Below the pieces are notes generated by a model, which was not told the origin of the DNA, did not search any database, and saw nothing but the letters and a program-made list of their open reading frames with translations. A program made the position numbers and the translations under genes. Below, piece after piece: positions 19,696 through 30,953 of a DNA stretch of 64,000 nt. Position 1 is the first letter of the stretch; each line of letters starts with the position of its first letter. This DNA comes from Sphingopyxis sp. GW247-27LB (lineage in GTDB: Bacteria > Pseudomonadota > Alphaproteobacteria > Sphingomonadales > Sphingomonadaceae), in NCBI RefSeq assembly GCF_002277025.1, contig NZ_NIWD01000002.1, positions 531,454 through 595,453 on the forward strand, written 5' to 3'.

Positions 19696-21326
19696 CGAAA
19701 CCCGGCAAAGAGCTGCTTTTCCTCGCGCTCGGCGGGTCGGGCGAGATCGGCATGAACGCCAATCTCTATGGCTGCGACGGCAAGTGGATCATGCTCGACC
19801 TCGGCGTGACCTTCGGCAGCCAGGATTATCCCGGCATCGACATCGTCATGCCCGACCTCGAATTCATCGAGGACCGCAAGAACGATCTGCTCGGCATCGT
19901 GCTGACCCACGGGCACGAGGATCATATCGGCGCCATCCCCTATCTCGCCGCCGACCTCGGCGTGCCGCTCTACGCCAACCGCTTCACCGCGGGGCTGATC
20001 GCGCACAAGCTGGCCGAAGAGGGGCTGGAGAAAGAGGTCGAGATCAAGGTCGTCGACATCGACGACAGCTTCACCCTCGGCCCCTTCGGTATCCGCCTCG
20101 TCCCGCTCGCCCATTCGATCCTGGAAATGAGCGCGGTGGTGATCGATACACCCTATGGCCGCATTTTTCACACCGGCGACTGGAAGCTCGACGAGGAGCC
20201 GATCCTCGGCACTCCCGCGACCGCCGCGGCGCTGACCGCGATCGGCGACGAGGGCATCGACGTGCTCGTCTGCGATTCGACCAACGCTTTCAACGCCGAA
20301 GCCTCGGGCAGCGAGGGCGCCTTGCGCGCAGGGCTGCAGGCGGCAGTCGGCGCGGCGAAGGGCAGGGTGGTCGTCACCACCTTCGCGTCCAACGCCGCGC
20401 GATTGGCGACGCTGGGCGCGGTCGCGAAGGCGACCGGGCGCAGCCTCTGCGTCGCCGGGCGCTCGCTCGACCGCATCCTCGGCGTTGCGCGCTCGGTCGG
20501 CTATCTCAAGGATTTTCCGCCGACGGTCGATTTCGACGAGGCGATGCGGCTGCCCCGCGACAAGGTCATGGTGATCGCGACGGGCGGGCAGGGCGAACCG
20601 CGCGCCGCGCTCGCGCGCATGGCCGGCGACGTCCACCAGATCAAGCTCGAGGCAGGCGACACCGTCGTCTTCTCGTCGAAACAGATTCCGGGCAACGAGG
20701 TCGCGATCGGGCGGATCATGAACCAGCTCGCGGCGAAAGACGTGCTGACGGTCACCGAGAAGCAGGCGCATATCCACGTCAGCGGCCACCCCGGCCAGCC
20801 CGAGCTCGCGGCGCTCTATGGCTGGCTGCGGCCGAAGCTCGTCGTGCCGGTGCACGGCGAGATCCGTCATATGCACGAACAGGCGCGCTTCGCGCTCGAA
20901 AAGTGCGTTCCCGATGCGCTGGTGCAGGAAAATGGCGACCTCGTCCGTCTCGCGCCGGGGCCGGCGAAAATCCTCGAGCGTGTCCGCTCGGGCCGCCTGA
21001 TCCTCGACGGCGACGTCATCCTGCCCGCCGACGGCGAGACGATCAACGAGCGCCGGAAGCTCGCGCTCAACGGGCATATCTCGGTCGCCGCGATCTTCTC
21101 GGACAACCGGTTCATCGAGAGCGCGATCAGCTACCGCGGGGTCCCGGTCGAGGACGAACGCGAAGCCTTCGTCGATGAAATGCGCGAAGCCGCCGAACAG
21201 GCCGCGACCGGTCCCGCGCGCGACCAGGAAAAGCTGCGCGAGGCGATCCGCCTCGGCGTGCGGCGGATCGCGACCGACTGGACCGGGAAAAAGCCCGTCG
21301 TCGACGTCATGCTCGTCGATATCTGA
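19692..21326 (+). CDS. rnj: ribonuclease J
   Basis: 544 aa metallo-beta-lactamase/beta-CASP ribonuclease (endo- and 5'-exonuclease acting on mRNA and rRNA). The zinc motif [15 protein letters not shown] gives His73, His75, Asp77 and His78; further ligands are in [10 protein letters not shown] and [11 protein letters not shown]. The beta-CASP part shows [23 protein letters not shown] and [15 protein letters not shown]. Size and motif order fit RNase J. ATGA overlap with coaX. Confidence 0.95.
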   Translation: MTKPGKELLFLALGGSGEIGMNANLYGCDGKWIMLDLGVTFGSQDYPGIDIVMPDLEFIEDRKNDLLGIVLTHGHEDHIGAIPYLAADLGVPLYANRFTAGLIAHKLAEEGLEKEVEIKVVDIDDSFTLGPFGIRLVPLAHSILEMSAVVIDTPYGRIFHTGDWKLDEEPILGTPATAAALTAIGDEGIDVLVCDSTNAFNAEASGSEGALRAGLQAAVGAAKGRVVVTTFASNAARLATLGAVAKATGRSLCVAGRSLDRILGVARSVGYLKDFPPTVDFDEAMRLPRDKVMVIATGGQGEPRAALARMAGDVHQIKLEAGDTVVFSSKQIPGNEVAIGRIMNQLAAKDVLTVTEKQAHIHVSGHPGQPELAALYGWLRPKLVVPVHGEIRHMHEQARFALEKCVPDALVQENGDLVRLAPGPAKILERVRSGRLILDGDVILPADGETINERRKLALNGHISVAAIFSDNRFIESAISYRGVPVEDEREAFVDEMREAAEQAATGPARDQEKLREAIRLGVRRIATDWTGKKPVVDVMLVDI

Positions 21327-21347
21327 TCGGGCAGGGGAGCAATCGCA

Positions 21348-21608
21348 ATGAAATGGACCTCGGCGCTCGCCATCTATCTGCTCTTCTGGGCGTTCAGCGC
21401 CTTTTTCGTGTTGCCGTTCCACGGCCGCAAGGCCGAGGACGACGCGGTGCCGCTGGTCGAAGGGCAGGAACCGGGCGCTCCCGCGAGCTTTCGTCCGCTA
21501 CGCATCCTGGCGCAGATGACGATCGTGGCGACGATCGGCTTCGTGATCTATTATGTCGCCTATGTTCGCGGATGGGTCGACCCGGACGTGCTGAGCGGAC
21601 GGGCGTAG
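21348..21608 (+). CDS. DUF1467 family small membrane protein
   Basis: 86 aa with two transmembrane helices (about residues 5-22 and 53-72) joined by a cytoplasmic-looking loop containing LPFHGRKAEDDAVPLVEGQEPGAPASFR. This FH/LP..RKAEDDAVP..GQEPGAP pattern is what I associate with DUF1467, a small alphaproteobacterial inner-membrane family of unknown function. Starts 21 nt after the RNase J gene with RBS GGGGAG. Probably the last gene of the long nuo transcript. Confidence 0.85.
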   Translation: MKWTSALAIYLLFWAFSAFFVLPFHGRKAEDDAVPLVEGQEPGAPASFRPLRILAQMTIVATIGFVIYYVAYVRGWVDPDVLSGRA

Positions 21609-21647
21609 GGCTTCGCCGGAACGCGAGGCGGCCGCCTGGAATCACAA

Positions 21648-21675
21648 CGCCCGGGCCTCGTTCGAGACCCGGGCG
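21648..21675 (+). terminator. hairpin terminator candidate after the nuo transcript
   Basis: CGCCCGGGCCTCG at 21648-21660 pairs with CGAGACCCGGGCG at 21663-21675, 12 of 13 positions matching, with the innermost pairs opening to form a small loop. It lies 40 nt after the DUF1467 stop. There is no run of T after the stem, so it may be an intrinsic terminator of the T-less type or an RNA-stabilising 3' end. Confidence 0.5.
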
Positions 21676-21900
21676 CCTGTGACGAACACTCGCCATCCCC
21701 CTTTTGCGCAGGCCAGGCGAATGGCCTGCACTCCCTGGCACCGGGCCTTTCGCCGCTTGAACCAGAAGATGATGGGCTACGTCGATCGGGGGGCTTTGTC
21801 ACCCTCGGCGAGTGCGCAGACGCCGCTTTTGCTTCGCCCTGTGGCCGATGGGCAACAGGTTTTCGCGAATTGTTCGCAACAATGCTGCGCGGGGCGGCCA

Positions 21901-21929
21901 TTGCCAGCGGCGCGGCGCGCCCTTAAAGC
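21901..21929 (+). promoter_or_regulatory. candidate lolCD promoter
   Basis: TTGCCA at 21901-21906, 17-nt spacer, TAAAGC at 21924-21929; lolC begins 49 nt after the -10 hexamer. Spacer length, -10 hexamer, distance to the start codon and the 12-mer GGCGCGGCGCGC match the nuo promoter candidate at 1294-1322. Confidence 0.4.
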
Positions 21930-21977
21930 GGCCGCATGTGTATCGCCATGCACGCGTTCTGAAGGACCTTTCGACCG

Positions 21978-23228
21978 ATGATCCTGCGTCCTTACGAGCG
22001 CACCATCTTCAAACGTTACATGTTGCCGCAGCGGGGCGAGGGGTTCATCTTCGTCGCGGCGGCGTTCAGCTTTATCGCGGTGACGCTGGGCGTCGCGGCG
22101 CTGGTGATCGTGATGAGCGTGATGAACGGGGTGCGCGCCGACCTGTTCGACAAGATCGTCGGGCTCAATGGCCATGCGGTGGTGCAGGGCTTCGGCGGGC
22201 GGCTCGACGACTGGCAGGACGTTCTGAAACAGGCGCGCGCGACGCCGGGGGTGGTGTCGGCGACCCCGCTGATCGAACAGCCCTTGCTCGCGACCTCGAA
22301 CGGCCGCGTCGAGGGCATTTTGGCGCGCGGGATGCTGGTGCCCGATATTCGTCGCAACGAGACGCTCAACGGCAAGGTGCTGCAAGGCAGCCTCGACACG
22401 CTGACCCCGGGATCGGGCAATGTCGCGATCGGCAGCGAACTGGCGCGCAACCTGGGCGCGCAGGTCGGATCGACGCTGACGATCATCAACCCCGCAGGCC
22501 GCTCGACACCCTTTGGCACCGTGCCGCGCGAGATCGGCTATCGCGTGTCGGCGGTGTTCGAGATTGGCGTCTATGACTTCGACAAGGCCTATGTCGTCAT
22601 GCCGATGGAGGATGCGCAGCTCCTCCTGCTCACCGGCGACCAGATCGGGATGATCGAGATCAAGACCACCGATCCCGACAAGGTGGGGACGATCCTGCAG
22701 CCGCTTGCCGAAAAGCTCGCGTCGCAGGCGGTCATTTCCGACTGGCGCTCGATGAATTCCAGTCTGTTCGAGGCGCTGTCGGTCGAGCGGGTCGCGATGT
22801 TCGTGATCCTGTCGCTGATCGTGCTCGTCGCGGCGTTCAACATCGTCTCCTCGCTGATCATGCTGGTGCGCGCGAAGACGCGCGACATGGCGATCCTCCG
22901 CACGATGGGCGCGCCGCGCGACGCGGTGCTGCGCATCTTCATGGCGATCGGCCTGTCGATCGGCATCGCGGGCACGATCTTCGGCATGGTGATCGGGTTC
23001 GGCCTGCTCTATTTCCGCCAGGGCGTGCTGCGCGGTGCCGAGTTCATCACCGGCCAGCCGCTGTGGGATCCCTCGATCCGCTTCCTCTCCGAGCTGCCGT
23101 CGAAGCCCGACCCGTTCGAAATCGTCGGCATCGCGGTGATGGCGATCGTCTTCAGCTTCCTCGCGACGCTCTATCCCGCGTTCAAGGCGGCGAATACCGA
23201 CCCCGTGCAGGTGCTGCGCTATGAGTGA
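21978..23228 (+). CDS. lolC: lipoprotein-releasing ABC transporter permease (LolC/LolE)
   Basis: 416 aa inner-membrane subunit that extracts outer-membrane lipoproteins and hands them to LolA. One N-terminal transmembrane helix (about 22-50), a large periplasmic MacB-type domain (about 55-265), then three helices in the FtsX-like C-terminal half ([47 protein letters not shown] end). Alphaproteobacteria have a single LolC/E-type permease acting as homodimer, so the symbol is by convention. Overlaps lolD by 8 nt. Confidence 0.93.
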   Translation: MILRPYERTIFKRYMLPQRGEGFIFVAAAFSFIAVTLGVAALVIVMSVMNGVRADLFDKIVGLNGHAVVQGFGGRLDDWQDVLKQARATPGVVSATPLIEQPLLATSNGRVEGILARGMLVPDIRRNETLNGKVLQGSLDTLTPGSGNVAIGSELARNLGAQVGSTLTIINPAGRSTPFGTVPREIGYRVSAVFEIGVYDFDKAYVVMPMEDAQLLLLTGDQIGMIEIKTTDPDKVGTILQPLAEKLASQAVISDWRSMNSSLFEALSVERVAMFVILSLIVLVAAFNIVSSLIMLVRAKTRDMAILRTMGAPRDAVLRIFMAIGLSIGIAGTIFGMVIGFGLLYFRQGVLRGAEFITGQPLWDPSIRFLSELPSKPDPFEIVGIAVMAIVFSFLATLYPAFKAANTDPVQVLRYE

Positions 23229-23898
23229 CGTCGTGCTCGAACTCGCGGGCCTCAAGCGCAGCTTCACCCAGGGCGAGGTCACGATCGACGTGCTGCGCGG
23301 CGTCGATGCGAGCCTGGAGCGCGGCGAGATCGTCGCGCTGCTCGGCCCGTCGGGATCGGGCAAATCGACGATGCTGCAGGCGGTAGGCCTGCTCGAAGGC
23401 GGTTTCGGCGGGACGATCCGAATCGACGGCGAGGATGTCACGCGGCTGAGCCAGGGCGAGCGGACGAAGGCGCGGCGCGAGAAGATCGGCTTCGTCTATC
23501 AGTTCCACCACCTGCTTCCCGATTTCAACGCGATCGAGAATGTCGTGCTGCCGCAGCTCATCCGCGGCGCGGAACAGGCCGATGCCGAGGAACGCGCCGC
23601 CGACCTGCTCGGGCGACTGGGTCTGGCCGAGCGACTGCATCACAAGCCGAGCAAGCTGTCGGGCGGCGAGCAGCAGCGCGTCGCGGTGGCGCGCGCGCTC
23701 GCGAACCGGCCGCTGCTGGTGCTCGCCGACGAGCCGACGGGCAACCTTGACGAGGCTACCGCCGACCGGGTGTTCGACCAGTTCGTGAAGCTGGTCCGCG
23801 ATCACGGCTCGGCGGCGCTCGTCGCGACGCACAATGAACGGCTCGCGGCGAAGATGGACCGCGTGCTGCGCTTGCACGAGGGGCATATCGAGGCGTAG
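23221..23898 (+). CDS. lolD: lipoprotein-releasing ABC transporter ATP-binding protein
   Basis: 225 aa ATPase of the Lol complex. Walker [11 protein letters not shown]-loop [12 protein letters not shown], signature [15 protein letters not shown], Walker [15 protein letters not shown] and H-loop [10 protein letters not shown] are complete; the FHHLLPDF stretch is typical of LolD. It starts inside the end of lolC, so the pair is an operon. Confidence 0.95.
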   Translation: MSDVVLELAGLKRSFTQGEVTIDVLRGVDASLERGEIVALLGPSGSGKSTMLQAVGLLEGGFGGTIRIDGEDVTRLSQGERTKARREKIGFVYQFHHLLPDFNAIENVVLPQLIRGAEQADAEERAADLLGRLGLAERLHHKPSKLSGGEQQRVAVARALANRPLLVLADEPTGNLDEATADRVFDQFVKLVRDHGSAALVATHNERLAAKMDRVLRLHEGHIEA

Positions 23899-23925
23899 GC
23901 TGGCGCCGACAGGAGGGGAGTGACC

Positions 23926-24402
23926 ATGGCGCTTTACGATCTTTCCGCACCGCTGCCCGGCGGCGGCACGCAATCGATGGCGGATTACCGCGGCAAGGTG
24001 CTGCTGATCGTCAACACCGCATCGAAATGCGGCTTCACCCCGCAATATGAGGGGCTGGAGGAACTGTATCGCGATTACCAGGATCGCGGGTTCGAGGTGC
24101 TGGCCTTTCCGTGCAACCAGTTCGGCGCGCAGGAACCGGGCGATGCCGACGAGATCGCGAACTTCTGTTCGCTCACCTACGACGTGACCTTTCCGGTGAT
24201 GGCGAAAATCGACGTCAACGGCAGCGACGCCGACCCGATCTTCAAGCATCTGAAGGATGAGAAGTCGGGCCTGCTCGGCAGCGGGATCAAGTGGAATTTC
24301 ACCAAATTCCTGGTCGACCGCGACGGCAAGGTGATGTCGCGCCACGCGCCGACGACGAAGCCCGAGCAGCTCAGGAAAGAGATAGAGGAATTGCTGGGTT
24401 GA
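23926..24402 (+). CDS. glutathione peroxidase family protein
   Basis: 158 aa thiol peroxidase of the glutathione peroxidase fold, probably thioredoxin-dependent as in other cysteine forms. The peroxidatic residue is Cys35 (NTASKCGFTPQYEGL) instead of selenocysteine; partners are Gln65 (FPCNQFGAQEPG) and Trp123-Asn124 (KWNFTKFLV). The resolving cysteine is likely Cys63 or Cys81. The start at 23926 is 7 nt after AGGAGGGG; the in-frame GTG at 23920 overlaps that RBS and is rejected. No signal peptide, so cytoplasmic. Confidence 0.94.
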   Translation: MALYDLSAPLPGGGTQSMADYRGKVLLIVNTASKCGFTPQYEGLEELYRDYQDRGFEVLAFPCNQFGAQEPGDADEIANFCSLTYDVTFPVMAKIDVNGSDADPIFKHLKDEKSGLLGSGIKWNFTKFLVDRDGKVMSRHAPTTKPEQLRKEIEELLG

Positions 24403-24412
24403 TCGGGTGAAT

Positions 24413-24434
24413 CCCCTCCTCTTCAGAGGAGGGG
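24413..24434. repeat. short palindromic element, copy 1
   Basis: Perfect inverted repeat CCCCTCCTCT/AGAGGAGGGG around TC, followed by GAGTTGGGTC. A second copy of the same element is found at 43973-43993, including the trailing GARTT(T)GGGTC. Here it lies between the glutathione peroxidase stop and dnaE and could terminate transcription. Confidence 0.5.
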
Positions 24435-24481
24435 TGAGTTGGGTCTTCCCCGAATCGTCCCTTCCGCCTAGCGTCGCCGCC

Positions 24482-27400
24482 ATGGCCTACAGCCCCTTCG
24501 TTCCCCTGCGCGTCTTTTCCAGTTTCACCATGCTGGAGGGGGCGATCGAGCCCAAGGCGATTGCGAAAGCCGCGCGCGACCGCGGCTTTCCGGCGATCGC
24601 GGTCGCCGACCGCAACGGGCTCTACGGCGTCATGGCGTTCGGCGAGGCGTGCAAGGCAGCGGGGGTGCAGCCGATCATCGGGGCGCTGCTCAGCATCGCG
24701 CGGCCGGGGCAGCGATTGGCGAACGGCGCGCCGTTGATCGACTGGATCGCGCTCTATGCGCAGGACGACAAGGGCTATGACAATCTGTGCGCGCTGGTGT
24801 CGGCGGCGCACCTCGATCGTCCGGTCGAGCAGGATCCGCACGTCGCGCTGTCGGCGCTCGCCGGGCGGACCGACGGGCTGATCTGCCTGACTGGCGGCGG
24901 CGAGGGTGCGCTGGCGCGGCTGCTCGCCGACGAACAGAAAACCGCGGCAGACGATTATGTCGAACAGCTCGAGGCGCTGTTCGGGGACCGGCTTTATATC
25001 GAGCTGTCGCGCCGCGGCGACGCGGCCGAGGTGGTGGCCGAAAATGCGCTGATCGACATGGCCTATGCGCGCGCGCTGCCGCTGGTCGCGACCAACCCCG
25101 CCAATTTCGTCGAACCGCAGTTCCACCCCGCGCACGATGCGATGCTGTGTATCGCGCAGTCGGCCTATGTCGAGAGCGAGGACCGGCGGGTGTCGAGCCC
25201 CGAGGCGTGGCTGAAGCCCGCCGAGGCGATGGAGGATGCCTTTTCGGATCTGCCCGAGGCGATGCGCAACACGCTCGTCATCGCGCAGCGCTGCGCCTTC
25301 ATGGCGCCCAAGCGCGCGCCGATCCTGCCGAGCCTCGCGGGCGATCGCGAGGGTGAGGCGGCGCAGCTGGCGCGCGACGCGCGCGAGGGACTCGACGCGC
25401 GGCTCGCGATCCATCCCGAGCTGACCGACGAAGAGCGGCAGGCTTATGCCGAACGGCTCGATTTCGAAGTTGGCGTCATCACCCAGATGGGGTTTCCGGG
25501 CTATTTTCTGATCGTCGCCGATTTTATCAAATGGGCGAAGTCGCACGATATTCCGGTGGGGCCGGGGCGCGGCTCGGGCGCGGGCTCGGTCGTCGCGTGG
25601 GCGCTCACCATCACCGATCTCGATCCCCTGAAATTGGGCTTGCTCTTCGAACGATTCCTCAACCCCGAGCGCGTGTCGATGCCCGACTTCGACATCGACT
25701 TCTGCGAAACGCGGCGCGGCGAGGTGATCCGCTATGTGCAGGAGAAATATGGCCGCGACACGGTGGCGCAGATCATCACCTTCGGTAAGCTGAAGGCGCG
25801 CGCGGTGCTCAAGGACACCGGTCGCGTGCTCCAGATGAGCTATGGCCAGGTCGACCGGCTCGCCAAGCTGGTGCCCAATCATCCGACCGATCCCTGGACG
25901 CTCGAACGCGCGCTGAACGGCGTCAGCGAGCTGATGACCGAATATAAGCAGGACGACGGCGTCCGGCGCCTGTTCGACATGGCGCGCCAGCTCGAAGGCT
26001 TGCCGCGGCACAGCTCGACCCACGCGGCGGGGGTGGTGATCGGCGATCGGCCGCTCGACCAGCTCGTCCCGCTCTATCGCGACCCGCGTTCCGACATGCC
26101 GGTGACCCAGTTCGACATGAAATATGTCGAGAGCGCGGGGCTGGTGAAATTCGACTTCCTGGGCCTCAAGACGCTGTCGGTGCTGAAGGAGGCGCGGCGG
26201 CTGCTCGCGCTTCGCGGGGTCGACGTCGATCTCGACCAGCTCGGCTGGGACGATCCGGGGGTTTACGAGCTTCTCCAGCGCGGCGACACGGTCGGGGTGT
26301 TCCAGCTCGAATCCGAAGGGATGCGGCGCACGCTGTCGGCGGTGAAGCCGACCAATTTCGGCGACATCATCGCGCTCGTCGCGCTCTATCGCCCGGGGCC
26401 GATGGACAATATTCCGCTGTTCGGCGCGCGCAAGAACGGTCGCGAGGCGATCGCCTATCCGCATCCCCTGCTCGAAGGCATCCTCGCCGAAACCTACGGC
26501 ATCTTCGTCTATCAGGAACAGGTGATGCAGGCGGCGCAGATCCTCGCCGGCTACAGCCTCGGCGGCGCCGATCTCCTGCGCCGCGCTATGGGCAAGAAGA
26601 TCCAGGCCGAGATGGACGCCCAGCGCGAAACCTTTGTGAAGGGTTGCGGCGAACATAATGGAATCGATGCGAAAAAGGCGAACGAACTGTTCGACTTGAT
26701 CGACAAGTTCGCGGGCTATGGTTTCAACAAGAGCCACGCCGCGGCCTATGCCCTGCTCGCCTATCAGACGGCATGGCTGAAGGCGCATCATCCGCACGAA
26801 TTCTTCGCCGCGTCGATGTCGTTCGACAGCCACCAGACTGACAAATTGTCGATCTTCATCGATGATATGCGGCGGCTCGACATCGCGGTCGCGCCGCCCT
26901 CGGTGAATGAGAGCGAAGCCGATTTCTCGGTCGGACGCACCGATGAGGGGCTCGCGGTGCGCTATGCGCTGGGCGCGCTCAAGGGGGTCGGCGAGCGGGC
27001 GATGGAGGAACTGGTGGCCGAGCGGCGGGCGCGCGGCGATTTCGCGAGTCTCGACGATTTCGCGGGCCGCATCGACCCCAAGCTGCTCAATCGCCGGCAG
27101 ATCGAGGCGCTGGCGGGGGCGGGCGCGTTCGACGGCATCGAACCCGACCGCCCGCGCGCCTTCGCGGGCGCCGAAGCGCTGCTCGCCTGCGCCAACGCCT
27201 CGGCGCACGAGCGCTCGACGGGGCAGGGTGGGCTGTTCGGCGGCGACGTCGACCTCGCGCCGGTGCTCCAGCTTCCCGCTGCCGAACCCTGGACGCTCGC
27301 CGAGCGGATGGGGAAGGAAAAGGACGCTTTCGGCTTCTATTTCTCGGCGCATCCGGTCGAGCAATATGAGGCGATCGTCGCGGCGCGCGGCGCGCGCACC

Positions 27401-27973
27401 TATGGCGATATCTGCGAGACGGTCGAAATGACGCCCGGGACGCGGATTCCGATGACGATGGCGGCGATGGTCGAAAGCGCGCGCCCGCGCGTGTCGCAGC
27501 GCGGCAATCGCTTTCTCAACCTGACATTGTCCGATCGCAGCGGTCAGTTCCAGTCGAGCTGTTTCGACGAGCAGGCGGGCAAGACACTGGAATCGCTCGC
27601 CGCCGACGGCGGCTGCGCGCTGTTGTCGGTCGAACTTGACCTGCTCGAAGGCGAGGAAACACCGCGTGTCACCGTGCGCGGCGCGCAGTCGCTCGCGGAT
27701 ATCGCGGCGACCGCGGCGCTGCAACTGACCTGCCGCGTCGAACTGGCGAGCGCGATCGACGATATGGTGCGGATATGCGAACGGCGCGACGATGCGCGCG
27801 GGCGGATCGTCATCACCACCGACGATCCGCTCACCGGCAATCCGGTGCGGGTCAGCCTCGGCCGGAATTTCGCGCTCGGCCCCGATGTCGTCGCGCGGCT
27901 CGAGCTGGTGGGCGGCGTCGCCGAACCGTCGCTGTCGCTCTTCACACCGCGCGATTTCCGGGCGCGCGGCTGA
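24482..27973 (+). CDS. dnaE: DNA polymerase III subunit alpha
   Basis: 1163 aa replicative polymerase. Catalytic aspartates sit in MPDFDIDFCETRRGEVIRY, other landmarks are GPGRGSGAGSVVAWALTITDLDP, LPRHSSTHAAGVVI, YVSSAGLVKFDFLGLKTL-like block and RPGPMDNIP; the C-terminus has the HhH region and an OB fold. The N-terminal PHP domain has lost the usual metal-binding histidines: HLRVHS of the family reads PLRVFS here (Pro8, Phe12), so PHP nuclease activity is unlikely. Start at 24482 gives the family N-terminus; the ATG at 24407 would translate the palindromic element. This is DnaE1, not the SOS DnaE2, judged by length and context. Confidence 0.95.
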   Translation: MAYSPFVPLRVFSSFTMLEGAIEPKAIAKAARDRGFPAIAVADRNGLYGVMAFGEACKAAGVQPIIGALLSIARPGQRLANGAPLIDWIALYAQDDKGYDNLCALVSAAHLDRPVEQDPHVALSALAGRTDGLICLTGGGEGALARLLADEQKTAADDYVEQLEALFGDRLYIELSRRGDAAEVVAENALIDMAYARALPLVATNPANFVEPQFHPAHDAMLCIAQSAYVESEDRRVSSPEAWLKPAEAMEDAFSDLPEAMRNTLVIAQRCAFMAPKRAPILPSLAGDREGEAAQLARDAREGLDARLAIHPELTDEERQAYAERLDFEVGVITQMGFPGYFLIVADFIKWAKSHDIPVGPGRGSGAGSVVAWALTITDLDPLKLGLLFERFLNPERVSMPDFDIDFCETRRGEVIRYVQEKYGRDTVAQIITFGKLKARAVLKDTGRVLQMSYGQVDRLAKLVPNHPTDPWTLERALNGVSELMTEYKQDDGVRRLFDMARQLEGLPRHSSTHAAGVVIGDRPLDQLVPLYRDPRSDMPVTQFDMKYVESAGLVKFDFLGLKTLSVLKEARRLLALRGVDVDLDQLGWDDPGVYELLQRGDTVGVFQLESEGMRRTLSAVKPTNFGDIIALVALYRPGPMDNIPLFGARKNGREAIAYPHPLLEGILAETYGIFVYQEQVMQAAQILAGYSLGGADLLRRAMGKKIQAEMDAQRETFVKGCGEHNGIDAKKANELFDLIDKFAGYGFNKSHAAAYALLAYQTAWLKAHHPHEFFAASMSFDSHQTDKLSIFIDDMRRLDIAVAPPSVNESEADFSVGRTDEGLAVRYALGALKGVGERAMEELVAERRARGDFASLDDFAGRIDPKLLNRRQIEALAGAGAFDGIEPDRPRAFAGAEALLACANASAHERSTGQGGLFGGDVDLAPVLQLPAAEPWTLAERMGKEKDAFGFYFSAHPVEQYEAIVAARGARTYGDICETVEMTPGTRIPMTMAAMVESARPRVSQRGNRFLNLTLSDRSGQFQSSCFDEQAGKTLESLAADGGCALLSVELDLLEGEETPRVTVRGAQSLADIAATAALQLTCRVELASAIDDMVRICERRDDARGRIVITTDDPLTGNPVRVSLGRNFALGPDVVARLELVGGVAEPSLSLFTPRDFRARG

Positions 27974-28082
27974 CCCTGCGCGCCCTCGCGCGTCACAACG
28001 GCCCTCTTTGCGTGCGCTTGACGCTTGCACGGCGCGCAATCGCGCTTATCCCTTATGCAACAGCAATAAGAGGATGCCGATT

Positions 28083-29687
<1,605 letters not shown>

Positions 29688-29712
29688 CCGGATCGCCGCC
29701 GGGCGACGGCGT

Positions 29713-30798
29713 CTAGAACAGCTCCATCTGTCCGTCCCTTTCGGGCGGCCTGAACAGGTCGCTGCGGATCGGCGGGAAGCTCCGGTCCATGCCGTGCTCG
29801 CGCGCGGCGCGCTTGACGCGCTGGCGGATCAACTGCGGCCAGATGCCGCGCCCCTTCATGCGGCTGTAGAAGCCGGGGTCGTTGTCGCGGCCGCCACGAA
29901 TGTCCTGGACCATGTGCATGACCTTGTCGGCGCGGTCGGGGTAATGGGCGGCGAGCCATGCGCGAAAGAGGGGCGCGACCTCGAAGGGCAGGCGCATCAA
30001 TATGTAGGAGGCACGGATCGCCCCGGCTTCGGCGGCGGCGGCCATGATCGCCTCGATTTCGTGATCGGTGATCGCGGGGATGATCGGCGAGATGTTGACC
30101 TGCGTCGGCACGCCCGCGTCGATCAGCGCGCGGATGGCCGCGAGACGCCGCCGCGGATGCGGCGCGCGCGGTTCGAGGGTGCGGGCGATCTTGGGGTCCA
30201 GCGTCGTTACCGAAATGGCGACGCCGACGAGATCGTCCTTCGCCATCTGCGCGAGCAGGTCGATGTCGCGAAGCAGCCGGTCGGACTTGGTGGTGATCAG
30301 CAGCGGATGCCGCGTTTCGGCGAGCACCTCGACGACCGACCGGGTGATGCGCCATTCGCGCTCGATCGGCTGATATCCGTCGGTGTTGGTCCCGATCGCG
30401 AGCGGCGCGGCCTTGTAATTGCGCTTTGCCAGTTCCTGCCGCAGCAGCCTGGCCGCATCGGGCTTGGCGAACAGCCTGCTCTCGAAATCGAGGCCGGGCG
30501 AAAGATCGTGGAAAGCGTGGGTCGGGCGCGCGAAGCAATAGATGCAGCCATGCTCGCAGCCGCGATAGGGGTTGATCGAGCGGTCGAATCCGATGTCGGG
30601 AGAGGCGTTGCGGGCGATGATCGTTTTTGGATGCTCGACCGTCACTGTGGAGCGCAGTCGCGGCGGCATGCCGTCGATATCCTCCGCCGCATCGAGCCAG
30701 TCGCCGTCGGCCTCGCGGTCGAGCGAGCCCGTGCGAACGGGACGCGGATTCGCCGGCGCGCCGCGGCCGGCGATGGGAGGCAGGGGCTTTGTGGGCAC
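29713..30798 (-). CDS. PA0069-type radical SAM protein (SplB-like)
   Basis: 361 aa. The radical SAM cluster motif CxxxCxYC is in YRGCEHGCIYCFARPTH (about residues 80-96), followed by the family blocks SPGLDFESRLFAK, LAIGTNTDGYQPIE, ITTKSDRLLRDIDLL and VAISVTTLDPKIARTLEPRA. These match the PA0069 family, relatives of spore photoproduct lyase whose substrate is not known. A perfect GTTC-N7-GTTC box lies 25-39 nt before the start codon, which suggests LexA control and a role in DNA damage; that role is inference. Confidence 0.88.
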   Translation of the reverse strand: MPTKPLPPIAGRGAPANPRPVRTGSLDREADGDWLDAAEDIDGMPPRLRSTVTVEHPKTIIARNASPDIGFDRSINPYRGCEHGCIYCFARPTHAFHDLSPGLDFESRLFAKPDAARLLRQELAKRNYKAAPLAIGTNTDGYQPIEREWRITRSVVEVLAETRHPLLITTKSDRLLRDIDLLAQMAKDDLVGVAISVTTLDPKIARTLEPRAPHPRRRLAAIRALIDAGVPTQVNISPIIPAITDHEIEAIMAAAAEAGAIRASYILMRLPFEVAPLFRAWLAAHYPDRADKVMHMVQDIRGGRDNDPGFYSRMKGRGIWPQLIRQRVKRAAREHGMDRSFPPIRSDLFRPPERDGQMELF

Positions 30799-30822
30799 CG
30801 GCCAAAGCTATCGCAAGAATGA

Positions 30823-30837
30823 GAACAAATAAAGAAC
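30823..30837 (-). promoter_or_regulatory. LexA (SOS) box before the radical SAM gene
   Basis: On the minus strand GTTC-TTTATTT-GTTC, a perfect match to the direct-repeat SOS operator GTTC-N7-GTTC known from alphaproteobacteria. Its proximal edge is 25 nt upstream of the ATG at 30798, in the position expected of a promoter-overlapping operator. Basis: exact motif seen; regulation by LexA is inferred. Confidence 0.65.
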
Positions 30838-30866
30838 AAACGACAGAAGGCTTGCGTTCGTCGCCA

Positions 30867-30930
30867 TGCCGGACGCGATCCGGCACCCATTTGACGGCGG
30901 TAATTGATGGACCCCGGATCGAGCCCGGGG
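30867..30930. repeat. two adjacent REP-like palindromes
   Basis: TGCCGGA-N5-TCCGGCA at 30867-30885 and CCCCGG-N7-CCGGGG at 30912-30930, about 26 nt apart, in the gap between moaB and the radical SAM gene. Both resemble the dispersed CCGGA-type extragenic palindromes of alphaproteobacteria. They are 3' of moaB and may stop transcription reading toward the radical SAM gene. Confidence 0.55.
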
Positions 30931-30953
30931 CGACGAAAAGGAGAGAAGCTGGC

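Larger units (their letters stand above)
21609..21977. other. intergenic region between the nuo transcript and lolC
   Basis: 369 bp without a convincing gene. It holds a strong GC hairpin at 21648-21675 near its start and a good promoter candidate at 21901-21929 near its end. A 100-codon ORF (21679-21981) is present but lacks a plausible RBS, runs over the lolC start and has a composition unlike a protein, so I do not call it. No tRNA-like fold was seen. Confidence 0.6.

Noticed and set aside
21679..21981. 100-codon plus-strand frame in the gap before lolC
   Set aside because: No ribosome-binding site, covers a likely promoter and overlaps the lolC start; composition unlike a folded protein.
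24371..28039. 1222-codon open frame on the minus strand opposite dnaE
   Set aside because: It is a mirror of the high-GC dnaE codon pattern: the protein reads as Arg/Ala/His-rich low-complexity sequence with no motifs, and dnaE on the plus strand has all polymerase signatures.
28018..28053. Promoter for the acyl-CoA ligase from TTGACG or TTGCAC
   Set aside because: Neither -35 candidate has a recognisable -10 at 16-18 nt, so the call is not supported.
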